Positions 32,394-42,612 of a stretch of 43,931 nucleotides of DNA are shown in pieces. Numbering within the stretch: position 1 is the stretch's first letter; each line of letters begins with the position of its first letter. Below the pieces are notes generated by a model. The model had not been told where the DNA came from and did not search any database. It saw only the letters and a list, made by a program, of their open reading frames with translations. Source of the stretch: Collybiopsis luxurians FD-317 M1 (lineage: Eukaryota; Basidiomycota; Agaricomycetes; Agaricales; Omphalotaceae); NCBI GenBank assembly GCA_000827265.1, contig KN834760.1, positions 394,765-438,695 of the forward strand, in the 5' to 3' direction. The position numbers were made by a program, and so were the translations under genes.

Positions 32394-33370
32394 ATGCAGT
32401 CTCGCGCGACGCCCAATTCTCGAAAGAAACCCCACTGCAAGAGCTGTGGCTCGCCTATGGAAGGTCATCGAAAGAGTGAATGTCCTGCGTATATGGAGAA
32501 GGGCGAGGATACAAATGGCCTGGAGCCTGGTAAGTCTACCACTACACTTCATTCCTTTCCAACTCTCCCTCCTCTCGCCCCATTTCATGGGAGAAAAGCT
32601 TACAGTTTCCCGATGCAGACACTTTTCTCAAAACGCCCACACGGCCGCCCCATGCCCCTTTGAAATCTTCACGGTCCAGTTCAAAATCTCACCCAGACGC
32701 TTCTTCGTCTTCGTCTACGACTAAGCAGGATATAGACAGTTCCTTACTCTTCCAAGAATCAGAATTGGGCTCTGTCATTCTTGTGGATCCGACTTCGCAA
32801 GAGTCCATTGACCGAAAGCCTACCATTGTCGCGACGCCCAAGACACATAAACATGAACTTCCCCCTGAATCCCTTGAACTCAAGCCTAATCTCGCTCTCT
32901 CAACGAAGCGCGAACAATCCGACGACGACAGCGACGACAGTGACGCTCTGAACCTCTCTCAAGGTATTCCGAAACCTATGCCAGTAGCGAGCATTTACGC
33001 CACCTCGGACGTGTCACCCACTGATATCCAACGCGCCTGCGAGCAATCCAAGGGCAAATACCACGCGGGGGTCTTCTACACTCCGATTCCAGTCGATACA
33101 GCCAGCGAGGTAACAGGAAAATCAGCGTCCCATTCCAAAAGCGACAAATCTAAATCCACTCCTAAATACAAATACAAGGAATGGATTATCGTCGGAGAAG
33201 ACGCGGAACTCGTCAAACGCGTCACGACCAGCTCCAAACCTCCTGGAGCCTTTCGTAGAATGGGTGACGATGAAGTTGTAGAGGGACCGAGGATGGTGAC
33301 TGTTCCGCAGCTGATGTTCGCGTCGTTTGTTGGTGGGTTTGTGGTTTGGTATTTGCTTTCGGTGATTTAG
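32394..33370 (+). CDS. Zinc-knuckle protein with a C-terminal membrane anchor (intact copy)
   Basis: Two exons, 32394-32529 and 32619-33370, joined by an 89-base GT/AG intron in phase 1, give 295 aa. Residues 15-30 form CKSCGSPMEGHRKSEC, a CX2CX6HX4C variant of the CCHC zinc knuckle, with two extra residues before His compared with the usual CX2CX4HX4C. A Ser/Asp-rich region (about 60-150) contains DDDSDDSD. A conserved-looking middle (ATSDVSPTDIQRACEQSKGK) and a Lys/Ser-rich stretch follow. The protein ends in a 20-residue hydrophobic segment (QLMFASFVGGFVVWYLLSVI), as in tail-anchored membrane proteins. The combination of a possible nucleic-acid-binding knuckle and a tail anchor is unusual. 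The function is unknown. A broken copy is at 16253-17090. Confidence 0.82.
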
Positions 33371-34835
33371 GGTATTGGGATTCTCGGAGATTTCACGTAA
33401 TAGGCTGGGCCGCGCGACGTGGGTTGATGAATTCTGCACTTATGCTCATGTTTTATATGTATCCGTCTATGTTACTCCTTTCTAAGCTGAACGTATGATG
33501 ACTATCAAGAACCGGGTTGAGCTGGAAGGGTCGAGGAGAAGGCCTCCTTGTTTTGTCTTTTGATTTGTGTTCTGCTTTGAGCAATGGATTCGTGATACAA
33601 TGATTCTGTTTAGTGATTCAGATTGAGAGTATGATATGACCAAGACGGTACAATTTGGACGACCGGAACCTGCATTGTAAGGGATATACTGGAACCTTGC
33701 AGGGGCATGTATATTCCTGCATTTGCTTAGGTTAGGACTATATCAATTGAAATGACTCATAAGCCCCATTCTTTTTTGATACTTAGATTGCCATATGTAG
33801 ACGTGTTGGCGCGGGGAGCATTGTGAAAGGATAGCTCGGATTATTTGGTAAGTATAGCAGTTGTACAGTATCGTTCCTCTTTCCATGATGCACCAATAAT
33901 GTGACTGTTTCTCCAATTTTTATCCTATCACCTTGCTTGCAAGGTATTTTCTGCATAGAAACATAAGTTTTGAGTGTTGGTGTTCTTACATATGATTTCT
34001 CTTACCGTCGATTCCTCTCACTGTACATCCATGTGAATCTTCACAATAAAACGACAGTCTTTCCCATGCTGAATTTGGATGCTCCACTGGCATCGGCGAA
34101 GAGCAGACATCCGGAAAGGGCCTGAAAACTGATTGCAAAATTGTCAAATAGATTCCAAAAAATGCACCTTTCACCTACAAATGAACTGCCAATTCATTGA
34201 TCCACGAGAATACCATCAAATGTACAGTTGTCCCGGCATCGGTGGAGCAATGAATAGTATATTTGTTTGGCAGTAAACACCCTCACTAAAGTGTGTTTTT
34301 TGGAATTCTTGTACAATTTCGCAATCAGTTGGAAGTGTTTGAAATTGGAATGACACAGTTTCTGAACATCTTCACTCATAACCTACTGTAAGCATTCGAC
34401 AAATGCCATGCCCTGCTACGCTAACAAAATGTCCGGCAGTGTAATTGATTACTGGCCAAGCAAGGTCTCGACCAACGGAGTGGTCCTTAATGCCATAAAT
34501 TTGCCTCATTCATTACTCTACATGATGCTGTGGCAAGGGTTCTCAAGCCATGTTCCACTTATTCCATGGCCCATGGGTATTGTTATCAGTGAACCTGGGT
34601 TTTATAAGTTGTCTATCTTAGTTTCCTCAATTTGCAGAACCCATTTACAAGTGCATGGAATGGAATGAATGCCGAGTTTATGTGGTGGTGATTTCCTGAT
34701 CCAAGACAGGCAATTTTGAATTGATCTATAATTTGTAATTTATATAATTTTAGCTACATAGTGTCCATTACATTTGACAATCTGGGAAGCCCATTACTGA
34801 ATAAGGCATGAGTACAGCCACACATTGGGTATAGG
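33371..34835. other. Spacer entering the CpG-poor right arm
   Basis: This contains the 3' flank of the zinc-knuckle gene and then mostly unassigned, increasingly CpG-poor sequence. The segment 34651-34775 is the inverted partner of 29572-29700. No gene is supported. Confidence 0.4.
34651..34775. repeat. Inverted copy of the repeat at 29572-29700
   Basis: The plus strand here matches the reverse complement of 29572-29700, as described there. This copy has fewer CpG sites (for example TGATCC..ACAGGCAATTTTGAATTGAT is conserved while a GTGCCTGATCC run has changed). Confidence 0.6.
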
Positions 34836-34837
34836 TA

Positions 34838-35100
34838 CAGTTGAGGACAATCAAAGGCAACAAGTTTTTTGTTTAGGTAATTCACTGACCAGGTAAGATT
34901 GGATATCAAGTTTTTGTGTACTTTATGGATCTATGGACCTAAATGAAGTATCCCTATGAGCCAATTTTCTGAATTTGAAAATCTGTCCTATGAGTGTGAG
35001 CTTCAAGTATGAGTATGAGTGTGTCCGATTATAAGTATACCGGCATAGAAGCCTGGGTTGAGGCTCCACCCAATTTGTTGCCTTTGATTGTCCTCAACTG
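34838..35100. mobile_element. Tc1/mariner-type MITE, 263 bp
   Basis: The ends are perfect 26-bp inverted repeats beginning CAGTTGAGGACAATCAAAGG (34838-34863) and ending in its complement (35075-35100). They are flanked on both sides by TA (34836-34837 and 35101-35102), the target duplication used by Tc1/mariner transposases, whose ends commonly start CAGT. No transposase is encoded, so it is non-autonomous. The perfect ends suggest a fairly recent insertion compared with its surroundings. Confidence 0.85.
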
Positions 35101-36094
35101 TATAACTGGACACACTCACACTCAGCCCGCTCACACTCACACTCGGCAAGCCCACTCACAGTCACAAGAGTCACACCCACATTCGGAGCATTTGTGTCGG
35201 GATAATTGGGCAGTAGTATATACAAACTACGGTATTTTTTTGTTTACCGTATTTCAAATTGCACTCCCGCTTGTACCACCATCTTCCGGTGCACCCATGG
35301 TTGGGCACTGAGAAGGTATGGGAAGGTACGAGAGGGTGATGAGCAGCTTCAAAACCTCATCGGATGCATTCCAGGACATATTTTACATAGATTTTGTGAC
35401 CAAGTACGTGTTCCTATCATCACCCTTCCATCAGACACGCGTCGTTATATTGTCTACATTATATTGTCTACTACACCACTCACGCGTCTACTCTGCAGCG
35501 TTACAATGTTGAATATATTGAAATATTGAAAACAACACCGCGAAACTCCTCAACTTTATGTAGATGGATTTAGTCGCATCAGCGGTTGTGCGAACACGTG
35601 TAGAGAAGGATCCAGCTTACGCGAACATGTGGAAGTTAACACAACACCCACAGCCAACGTACTATAGCTCTAGTTATACACAGGTACTATATTCTGTATG
35701 TGCAGTTTGCAGTTTTTGCTGTACACTATGTTAAATATATTATTCTAGCGCAAGGTAATGCAATGGAGTTCGTGAAGGAACCTCCTCCTCAAAAATAATT
35801 GCTGTCGATTTTGACTGGAGCTCATTCTTTGGTAGTCTCATGAATTCGTGAACACTAGTTTGATATTTGTAGTATTTGATCGATATTGTAAACTGTATAT
35901 TTGACTGAAAACTATGTCAAAGTATGACACTTGTCCAGTTTGAAGCTAGGTGAGCATGAGCCGCCCATGTGTGGGCTTGAGCGGTGCAACTCTGAATATG
36001 AGCAGCGGGAGTGTGAGTGTAAGCTCCTTGAGTGTGAGTGTGAGCGTGAGCTCCAGGTACAAGTGTGAGTGTGTCCGATTGTAAGTACACCGCC
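35097..36094. mobile_element. Possible 1-kb element with CACACTCACACTC-rich inverted ends
   Basis: The left end (35099-35180: TGTATAACTGGACACACTCA followed by CACTC repeats) resembles the reverse complement of the right end (35990-36094: GAGTGTGAG repeats then GTGTGTCCGATTGTAAGTAC). Between them is unassigned sequence with no transposase. The exact borders and target duplication are unclear. Alternatively these are just two CACTCA/GTGAGT simple repeats. Confidence 0.4.
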
Positions 36095-36129
36095 ACGTGT
36101 TAGCGTTGGCCAACTAATGCATCAAGTGT

Positions 36130-36350
36130 GATGGGTTTGTTGCGCGCTGCTTTGTTCATCTTCCCATAATTTGCGGAACTGATTGTGATATGTTCGTTGC
36201 GCGCTGTTTCGTGTATTTCCTCAATTTGCAGAATTGATTGCAATCAGTTTATTGCGCGCTGTTTTGCTTATTTTAGTTTCTTCAATTTGCAGACCTGATT
36301 GTGATGGGTTTGCTGCGCGATGCCTCGCGTCTATTTACACAATTTTTTAT
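36130..36350. repeat. Minisatellite, four units of 55-61 bp
   Basis: Units start near 36130, 36187, 36241 and 36303. Each has a TTGCGCGCTG-like core (TGCTGCGCGATG in the last), followed in most by a CAATTTGCAGA-like segment and ATTGATTG. The units differ by substitutions and small indels, so the array is old. Confidence 0.65.
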
Positions 36351-36810
36351 TAGACGATCCAGGTAAGTGGGAAATGCAAATTGAATCTGTATTGATTGTT
36401 CGACAAAGTCATTCATCTGGTGCCATTTTTATTCTCCGTTAGTTGAGATGCTGCCACCGGATTTTGAGTGCTGGGAATCTATAGCTTGGATTTCAAATGA
36501 GCATCTGACATATATGCAAATTCAAACATGCCGATTCAAACGAGGATGCTTAGGGAGAGTACATTGATTTACATACTTTTTGTTGCTTTGCAAGATCAAA
36601 ATCCCGAGAGAAAAGTCCGGATGGCCAAACTGAGCGGTGAGCGCGGGCCAGAGGCGGGACCGGCTCTGAATCATTTTGACCTTCTCTGACTGGAAAATGT
36701 GGACTATTGTCCAAGTTTTGAATTGACGAATTTTTGATATTCTTCTTTCGAAATCACCATCATCTTGTACCCGACTTTAGTCAATAAGTCGGACTGTTGA
36801 CCAATTCCCT

Positions 36811-37110
36811 CAACGTTTTTGCTGAAATCTTACATGTATAAGCTCTTAATGCTTATTTTCTGGATCGCCTCTCCCCATTGTTTTCTGGACATGGCTGGAG
36901 GCGATGAGAAGCTTACCTTTATTGTTCCATGCCATGTCTCACTGGTGTGACCTTCAAGTCCTTGCTCATTTCTGGACTGTCAGGCGCCCCCTTAGCATTT
37001 TCGCTGAAACCTTACAATGCAGTCTGCTGAGCTCCTTCGGCTATTACTACCTGCTTTTGCATTGCTTCTCCCATTGTTTGCTGTGGACATGGTTGACGGC
37101 AAGGAGTGGC
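36811..37110. repeat. Imperfect tandem duplication, about 180 bp period
   Basis: Two neighbouring segments share GCTGAAATCTTAC/GCTGAAACCTTAC, CTCCCCATTGTTTTCTGGACAT/CTCCCATTGTTTGCTGTGG-type runs and a GGC..AGAAGCTTA/GGCAAGGAGTGGCTTA end. No conserved reading frame is evident, so this may be a decayed repeat family rather than coding. Confidence 0.4.
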
Positions 37111-37780
37111 TTATTTTTGAGTTGAGAACATCATCAGTCCATCAAATGTTGATTTTTTATGTATCTCCATCAGATTTTGATCTTGTACAAGATCATCAGA
37201 TATTGATGTTTATTCATGGAAAAGTACTATTTGACTTTCCATAGTAATAACATGATCATATGGGCTGATAATAGCTGAATCCGAGATTGCACAACTTATC
37301 AGAGTTGACACTGAGTTTGGGCTTTAGTGTGATGAAGCACAATGCACCAGACCTGCAATTTCTCCTTAAATGTAAGGGTAGAACCTATTAAATGTGGGGT
37401 AATTACATTTAAATGAAATTGAGTTGTGTTACTGGATTATCATAGGAGGTGATCGAAAAATCTATTCGATCTCATTATCAAATCAATACTACTTTCAACA
37501 CACTAAATTTCATGATTTTATTTGGCAACTGTGGGACCTGTGGTAATGGCCATTTTTGCACTGACAGGACTTCTCGAGAATTAATCACGATCCTTAAAGA
37601 TATATTTATGCAGAGCGCCGGCGTTACTGTAGCACATTCTCAGGTTTGGGAAAAGCTCATAATATGAGTTCTCATGAGGCCATACTGGTAGTGGAGTAGA
37701 TGGCTGGCGTCAACTTCATGATGGGCCTTTTGGAACTGATATAAATGAATGATTGACAAAGAGTGTTCTTCACTTGAATC

Positions 37781-39085
37781 ATGACTCCTGAAGAGCAACA
37801 GACCATTGCCTCCTATGCAGATGACATCTACTCTAACATTCTGTGTGATATAATAGTGCTGGTAACTGGTTATGGTATGTATAACCCAATAATGCTCGAA
37901 GTCTTCCATTCCATGAGCAAGCATTTTACACTGAGTTATTTCTTCTAGGTGTATCTGTTCTAGGAATATTCATTGCCACATACATCCTAGTGTATGGAAT
38001 CTCCCGAATTGCATGCAAAATTTATAACTCACACATTTGTTATGTTGGGCCCCCTCGACAGCACCAATTCTTGGACTCATTCAAAAATTATACTTTTTGT
38101 TTGCCTGATTATGACTTTTATTGCATTGACTTGGATGACCTCTGTTCTTGTGGGATTCCCACTCATACAGGACCAAGTCATTTTTGGTGAAATAAAACCG
38201 GAGGTACAGGGAATACTTGAAGCTCAAGCCCGGATAGTATCAAGAGAAACATTGCCACTGAATTATATGAAAACCTGGCCTATAACAATTTCTGTGAGTT
38301 TGTTGTGTCTAGCCCTCATCTAATGCCTTAACTCCAGTGTCTAGGGGATTTTGAGTGATTTCATTGTAGTTTGGAGAGCCTGGGTCTTATTTCAAACAGA
38401 AAATCTATGTAAATTTGTACTGGTGTTTCTCATGATTGTGAATGTAGGTGTGTGGCTAATGCATCTAAGCTTGGGAATTATAAGGTCACTGAATAATACA
38501 GTATAGGAGTTCAAGTTGCAGATTGCATCTTGGATCGCATTGAGATCAATGTGGAAGAGTCCAACTTGAACACAATTTTAGACTGGTTATTGCCTGTCAT
38601 TTCCCTGCTGCTTAACATGGTTGCAACAGGTCTGATTGCATGGAAGGCATGGCAAGTGCCTTAACTATTGCATTTAATGCACTGACTCTCACCATTCATT
38701 TTATGCAGGAATCACCATCATATGATAAAAAAGCCGCAATTCAGAGACAATCTAGGGTTCAGACTATCCTACTTCTGCTGATTGAATCTAGTGTCCTATA
38801 TTGCACAATGCAGGCTCTTTATGCTCTCATTACCCTGCTGAATATATATGTACGAGCAATCAGTACTAGATTTTTCCTAGTACCTGACATCATTAGTTCC
38901 ATATTCATTCTGGCTTCTGTGAGTTTAAGTAACTCTTTGTTTTAAGCTCAGCTAATATCCAAGGTCAAACTGTATAGGCATGGTATCCTATTGCAGTAGT
39001 CATTTTGGTCAATATGGGAAGCTTATCAGTAGTAGAGTCTTTCCATAACAACCAGGCCATAGAAGGGTCACACAAGGAGGAGTGA
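37781..39085 (+). pseudogene. Relic of a multipass membrane protein gene (Agaricomycete family)
   Basis: ATG 37781 opens MTPEEQQTIASYADDI, which runs to a GT/AG intron (37875-37948) and then GVSVLGIFIATYILVY. Soon afterwards (near 37994) the frame shifts into SKIILFVCLIMTFIALTW. Later pieces are LLPVISLLLNMVATGLIAWK, then after a second frame change near 38730 RQSRVQTILLLLIESSVLYC, and after another intron AWYPIAVVILVNMGSLSVVE with a stop at 39083-39085. The order of hydrophobic helices and the SRVQTILLLLIES segment match a large, functionally unknown Agaricomycete family of about six or seven membrane helices. At least two frameshifts and CpG-poor DNA mark it as decayed. Confidence 0.78.
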
Positions 39086-39477
39086 TGTTTTTGAAGCCAA
39101 TGTCAAGGATCCCCTGGCCATTAAATCACAAGTCTGGAATGAAATGGAGGAAACCTGTCCTTGTGGCCAGTTTTTCATGGACACTTATGCTGTATCAGTT
39201 CTGCTTTTGTAATGAGATTGTCCCTGAATGGTGACTAGTCCTAATTTCTTGATTCTTTGACTTTATCAAATTGTTCCTATTCATTTCACTTTCATTTTGA
39301 CTTTACTCTGCTTGTCTTTTCTTGATTCTATCAACTTGACCTTTATGTGTTAGTGCTGAAATATTCACTGTTCAATATTTGTTCATTTGTAGGAATCTAC
39401 TTTCTCTTTCTTTGGAGGTTTGCAACCCTGTCAATGGAGCTCTGTATCTTCCAAGCTGAGCAATTGGAAATACTCAA

Positions 39478-39528
39478 ACTTATGGGATGGGCCATTGTGC
39501 TTTGCACATGGCATGTATGAGTCTGGAC
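39478..39528 (+). repeat. Interspersed repeat, CpG-decayed copy
   Basis: This is the second copy of the unit at 25820-25867. It reads GCCATTGTGCTTTGCACATG where the first copy has GCG-type sites. It lies upstream of the segment that also matches 43.5 kb. Confidence 0.6.
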
Positions 39529-39659
39529 ATGTATAATGAAACAAACTTGCAAGTAGGCATCTTTTGAGTAGAACACATTTGACATATACACATTTGAGAT
39601 ATACAATGTATACAAAGCAACAATCACAAAACAATCCCCTCACTCATAATTGCAAGCAC

Positions 39660-39945
39660 ATTCAATTTCCAGCTATCACTGACATCTTAATCTCTGGTAC
39701 ATTATCATTGAAGTCCACCACCAGACTCTCAGTAATGGCAAGCTCACCGCAAGCAATAATGATGAATACTGAACCCTTTTCCCCTTCATGTGAGCAACTC
39801 TGTTAACATGGACTACCTGATCCTGCACAACATCTGTAATTGGACCCCCTGATGCAATGTCAATGACCTCAATGACCTCAATGACCATGACATAGAAAGT
39901 GGTTTCCTGGTGAACACAGCTACCTGGAAACCTCAGTTGTTCCAC
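39660..39945 (-). pseudogene. Decayed coding fragment, also present at 43.5-43.7 kb
   Basis: On the minus strand TDVVQDQVVHVNRVAHMKG is followed, after a one-base frame change, by GSVFIIIACGELAITESLVV and a short end NVPEIKMSVIAGN. The 43.5 kb copy reads DLLQD, VVHVNHLKG and KGSVFIIVI with stops between. I do not recognise the protein. The same gene fragment is clearly duplicated, once here and once more decayed. Confidence 0.5.
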
Positions 39946-40530
39946 TTATGAACTGCAGCGGCAACACCAGGTGCTTGGAACAGTTAACATCAAGAGGAAG
40001 GTTGAGGCTGTCCAAAAAAGTTAGATGCAAGAACAAGCTGTAAGCTGCATTATTTGTAAGGAAATTCAAAACACAACCTGAGGAACTCATCAGAGGGCAA
40101 GGAAAAAAAAGGGCAAAAAAGAGATTGCACTGGAATGAAAAGACAGAACAGCAGTGACAGGTGAGCACACAGTAGCAACAACTTGAATGACTCTGATGCC
40201 ATCAGAGGATGTGAAAGACCAAACTTGCAAGATTTCACAAGATTCGTACAAGGAATCAGAGGAAGATTTCAAATGAGAAGTCAGAAGGCAGGCATGATCC
40301 ACAGAAAAGACAGCATCCTGAACAGATGTAGGACAAAAAAGCAGACCACGAGCCATCAACCAATACCCAAAGTGTGCACAGAATGACAGGAAGCAAAAAA
40401 TATCTAGATTGGAATCATAGCATTCTCGAGTAAAAAACTTTGAAGCGACAGAGCCAGCCACAATAGCGCCTGAGAAATCCTGTAGGAAAAGGTTGACACA
40501 CAATAAAAGATGAATGTCTTGACACATACC
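39920..40530 (-). pseudogene. Relic resembling an Agaricomycete nucleotidyltransferase-like family
   Basis: The minus strand reads AGSVASKFFTRECYDSNLDI, YWLMARGLLF, IQVVATVCSPVTAVLSFHS. After a 53-nt GT/AG intron (40130-40078) it continues CVLNFLTNNAAYSLFLHLTF. This order (AGS..SDLDLF.., QVVVT..SP...I..FHSTCVMNF..) is one I recall from an expanded Agaricomycete hypothetical family. The GS...D.D spacing resembles the nucleotidyltransferase fold, but that is inference. The usual downstream part is missing and the DNA is CpG-poor. The frame may extend upstream to about 40700, where IQSSVISSCTIFTP is readable. Probably a relic, though the retained intron and open exon leave this open. Confidence 0.5.
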
Positions 40531-41104
40531 AACAAATTGAGGAAAGAGACAATATCATTGAGAGGAAAGAAAGGGTGCAAAACATGATGAGGGTGATAAG
40601 CCCAGAGACAGAAGGTTTGAACATAGAATCAGCACACTCTGGAGACAACACCCAAGGAGTGAAGATTGTGCAACTGGAGATGACAGAGGACTGAATTGGA
40701 GGGAAAGTTTGAACTAAATTAAATAAATAAAAATTAAACCATTTGAAAAGGGTGAATGGGAAAAAGAGACAGATGCACAGGAGACTCAAAGGAGGAAACA
40801 TTGACAGGATGTTGAGCAGCCATTCCACCAAAAAGGATAAGGGACAACAATAAGGGCAGAAAAAAGAGGTGAAGGAATGTTTTAAAGGGAAGGCAAGCAA
40901 AAGCAGAAGGAATTGATCATTAAAACAACGAAAGGCTAGGGCTGAGGGATGGGGAAAGGGGTAGATGTGATGATGAAAGGTTGAAAGACAGCAAATAAAC
41001 AGCAAATACACATCAAGAAGGCACACTGTTGCAACTGAAACAAAGGTCAAAAAGGAGAAAGCGCAGAAGGAAGGCATCAGCATCATTGGTACAAAGCCCA
41101 CCAT

Positions 41105-42041
41105 GATTCTTAGCAGTGATTGTCATGGCCAGCAATGAGGTGATATATGCAAGGGACATTAGCAGCAATTGTGCACACTGGTGCTGAGGTGTTACATATG
41201 GGTAATCTTGCTCAATTGGAACCAGGAGGGAAAAAAAAATTTTTTTAAATTAAAAAAAAAAAAAAAGAAAAACAGAAAAGAAGATTGAAGGTGTTAAAGG
41301 CCAAAATTATGAGAAGTACATCAACTGAAAGACAGCAAGAGCTCAAAAAAGGGACAGAGCAAAGGTACAGAGATGAAAGCAAGGAAAGTGGAGATGATGG
41401 TAGTTGAAAAGATCACACATAACATGACAAATGTCAGAAAAGTGACAGATCTGTATAAGGGGATAAAACCTGCATACAAACAGCAAAAAAAAGAGTGTGA
41501 GAAATGTGGGAAAAAGGACAACTTCACTGCAAGACAATTCCTTCATTTCATTCTGGACTCATAATAAAATTGTCTTCAACCTCATGTTTTTTATTCTGTC
41601 CACTCATAGGTTGAATGTTGAAATTGAACCTTGGATTCCAAGGTATGTTAGTCTCCTATAAGCATTCCACAATATACACTGACAATCCATAGGATGTGTG
41701 TATATGAAGTCTGTCATTACCCACAGGGTCTGGCAATGCTAGGAATTGATGACATAAGATTGGAGTCATGACCACCATGGCCCATCAGCTTGATGCATGT
41801 TGCTGCACTTGTCTACTTCAATCATGATATGTAAATACCTGCATCCTTGTCTTTCTTCAATTAAAACTCATTTTCACACTTCATATACCTTGAGTGTGTT
41901 TAGTTGTGTCAGAACATTATAGGCTCTTTCATACTTTCATTAACCCAGTTCTTTTTGGATACAGTGCTCCTACTTGCAGTCACAATGTTATGGAGCAGAG
42001 TGGAGATACAGAGCATTGTGAAAACAGTTTAGATAGGGGAA
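41105..42041. other. CpG-poor spacer, no supported gene
   Basis: A-rich and low in CpG. It includes a poly(T)/poly(A) stretch at about 41229-41265 (possibly the tail of an old retroelement) and the repeat copy 41498-41568. No coding sequence is supported. Confidence 0.4.
41498..41568 (+). repeat. Short dispersed repeat (copy at 29899-29966)
   Basis: See the 29899-29966 entry. This copy reads ATTCCTTCATTTCATTCTGG then ACTCATAATAA. Confidence 0.5.
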
Positions 42042-42612
42042 GGCAGAGTTAGTGATGTGATGGTTGGGGCCCAGTTCAAAAGCCCCAGCCATGGCTCATC
42101 TAAATGCTGAGCTGGGCCCTAAATGATGGCCAGGGCCCAGCTCAGGCTCAGGCCCCAGCTCAACCTACCTGGACTAACAATCAGCAATTTGGCCACTATT
42201 ACACATGAATATGATGCATTTTTACATCTCTTATTACTATTTGAGCTGTCTGTAATAAAGAATGTGTGCCAGTAAAGAATTGCATGAGCATTGTGAATCA
42301 AATGCATCAAATTCACGTGATGTGTATGTTTAACTTGCAGAAAGCAGATTGAAAACACCTTGGAAAGACAAAACTTAATCAAGCAGTCACCATAAAATAG
42401 TATATGAGAAGTCAATGATGATTTTGATAGACTAATTCTTCAATCAAAGGACCATTTCGACCTTAATATTAATATGGAAAAAACCCTGGCTTGATGCCCT
42501 GGCCCAGGGCTTTCTAAAATGTTGAGCTGGGCCCTAAGCCATCAGAGGGCTGGGGCCCAGCTTGGAAGGCTCAACAGCTATGGGCCAGAGCCATCACATC
42601 ACTAGGCAGAGC
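42042..42612. mobile_element. hAT-type MITE, 555 bp, with 8-bp target duplications
   Basis: The element spans 42050-42604. The left end TAGTGATGTGATGG and the right end CCATCACATCACTA are perfect 14-bp inverted repeats that extend imperfectly into GGCCC. The flanking octamers are GGCAGAGT (42042-42049) and GGCAGAGC (42605-42612), one transition apart. The TAGTG terminus and the 8-bp duplication are hAT-superfamily features. Several GCTGGGCCC / GGGCCCAGC motifs lie near both ends in both orientations, as subterminal transposase-binding repeats do. No transposase is encoded. Confidence 0.86.

Noticed and set aside
40415..41104. A 229-codon minus-strand frame rich in Phe and Leu
   Set aside because: The composition follows from the purine-rich plus strand. 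Only its last part (about 40500-40700) hints at protein similarity, so I did not call the whole frame a gene.
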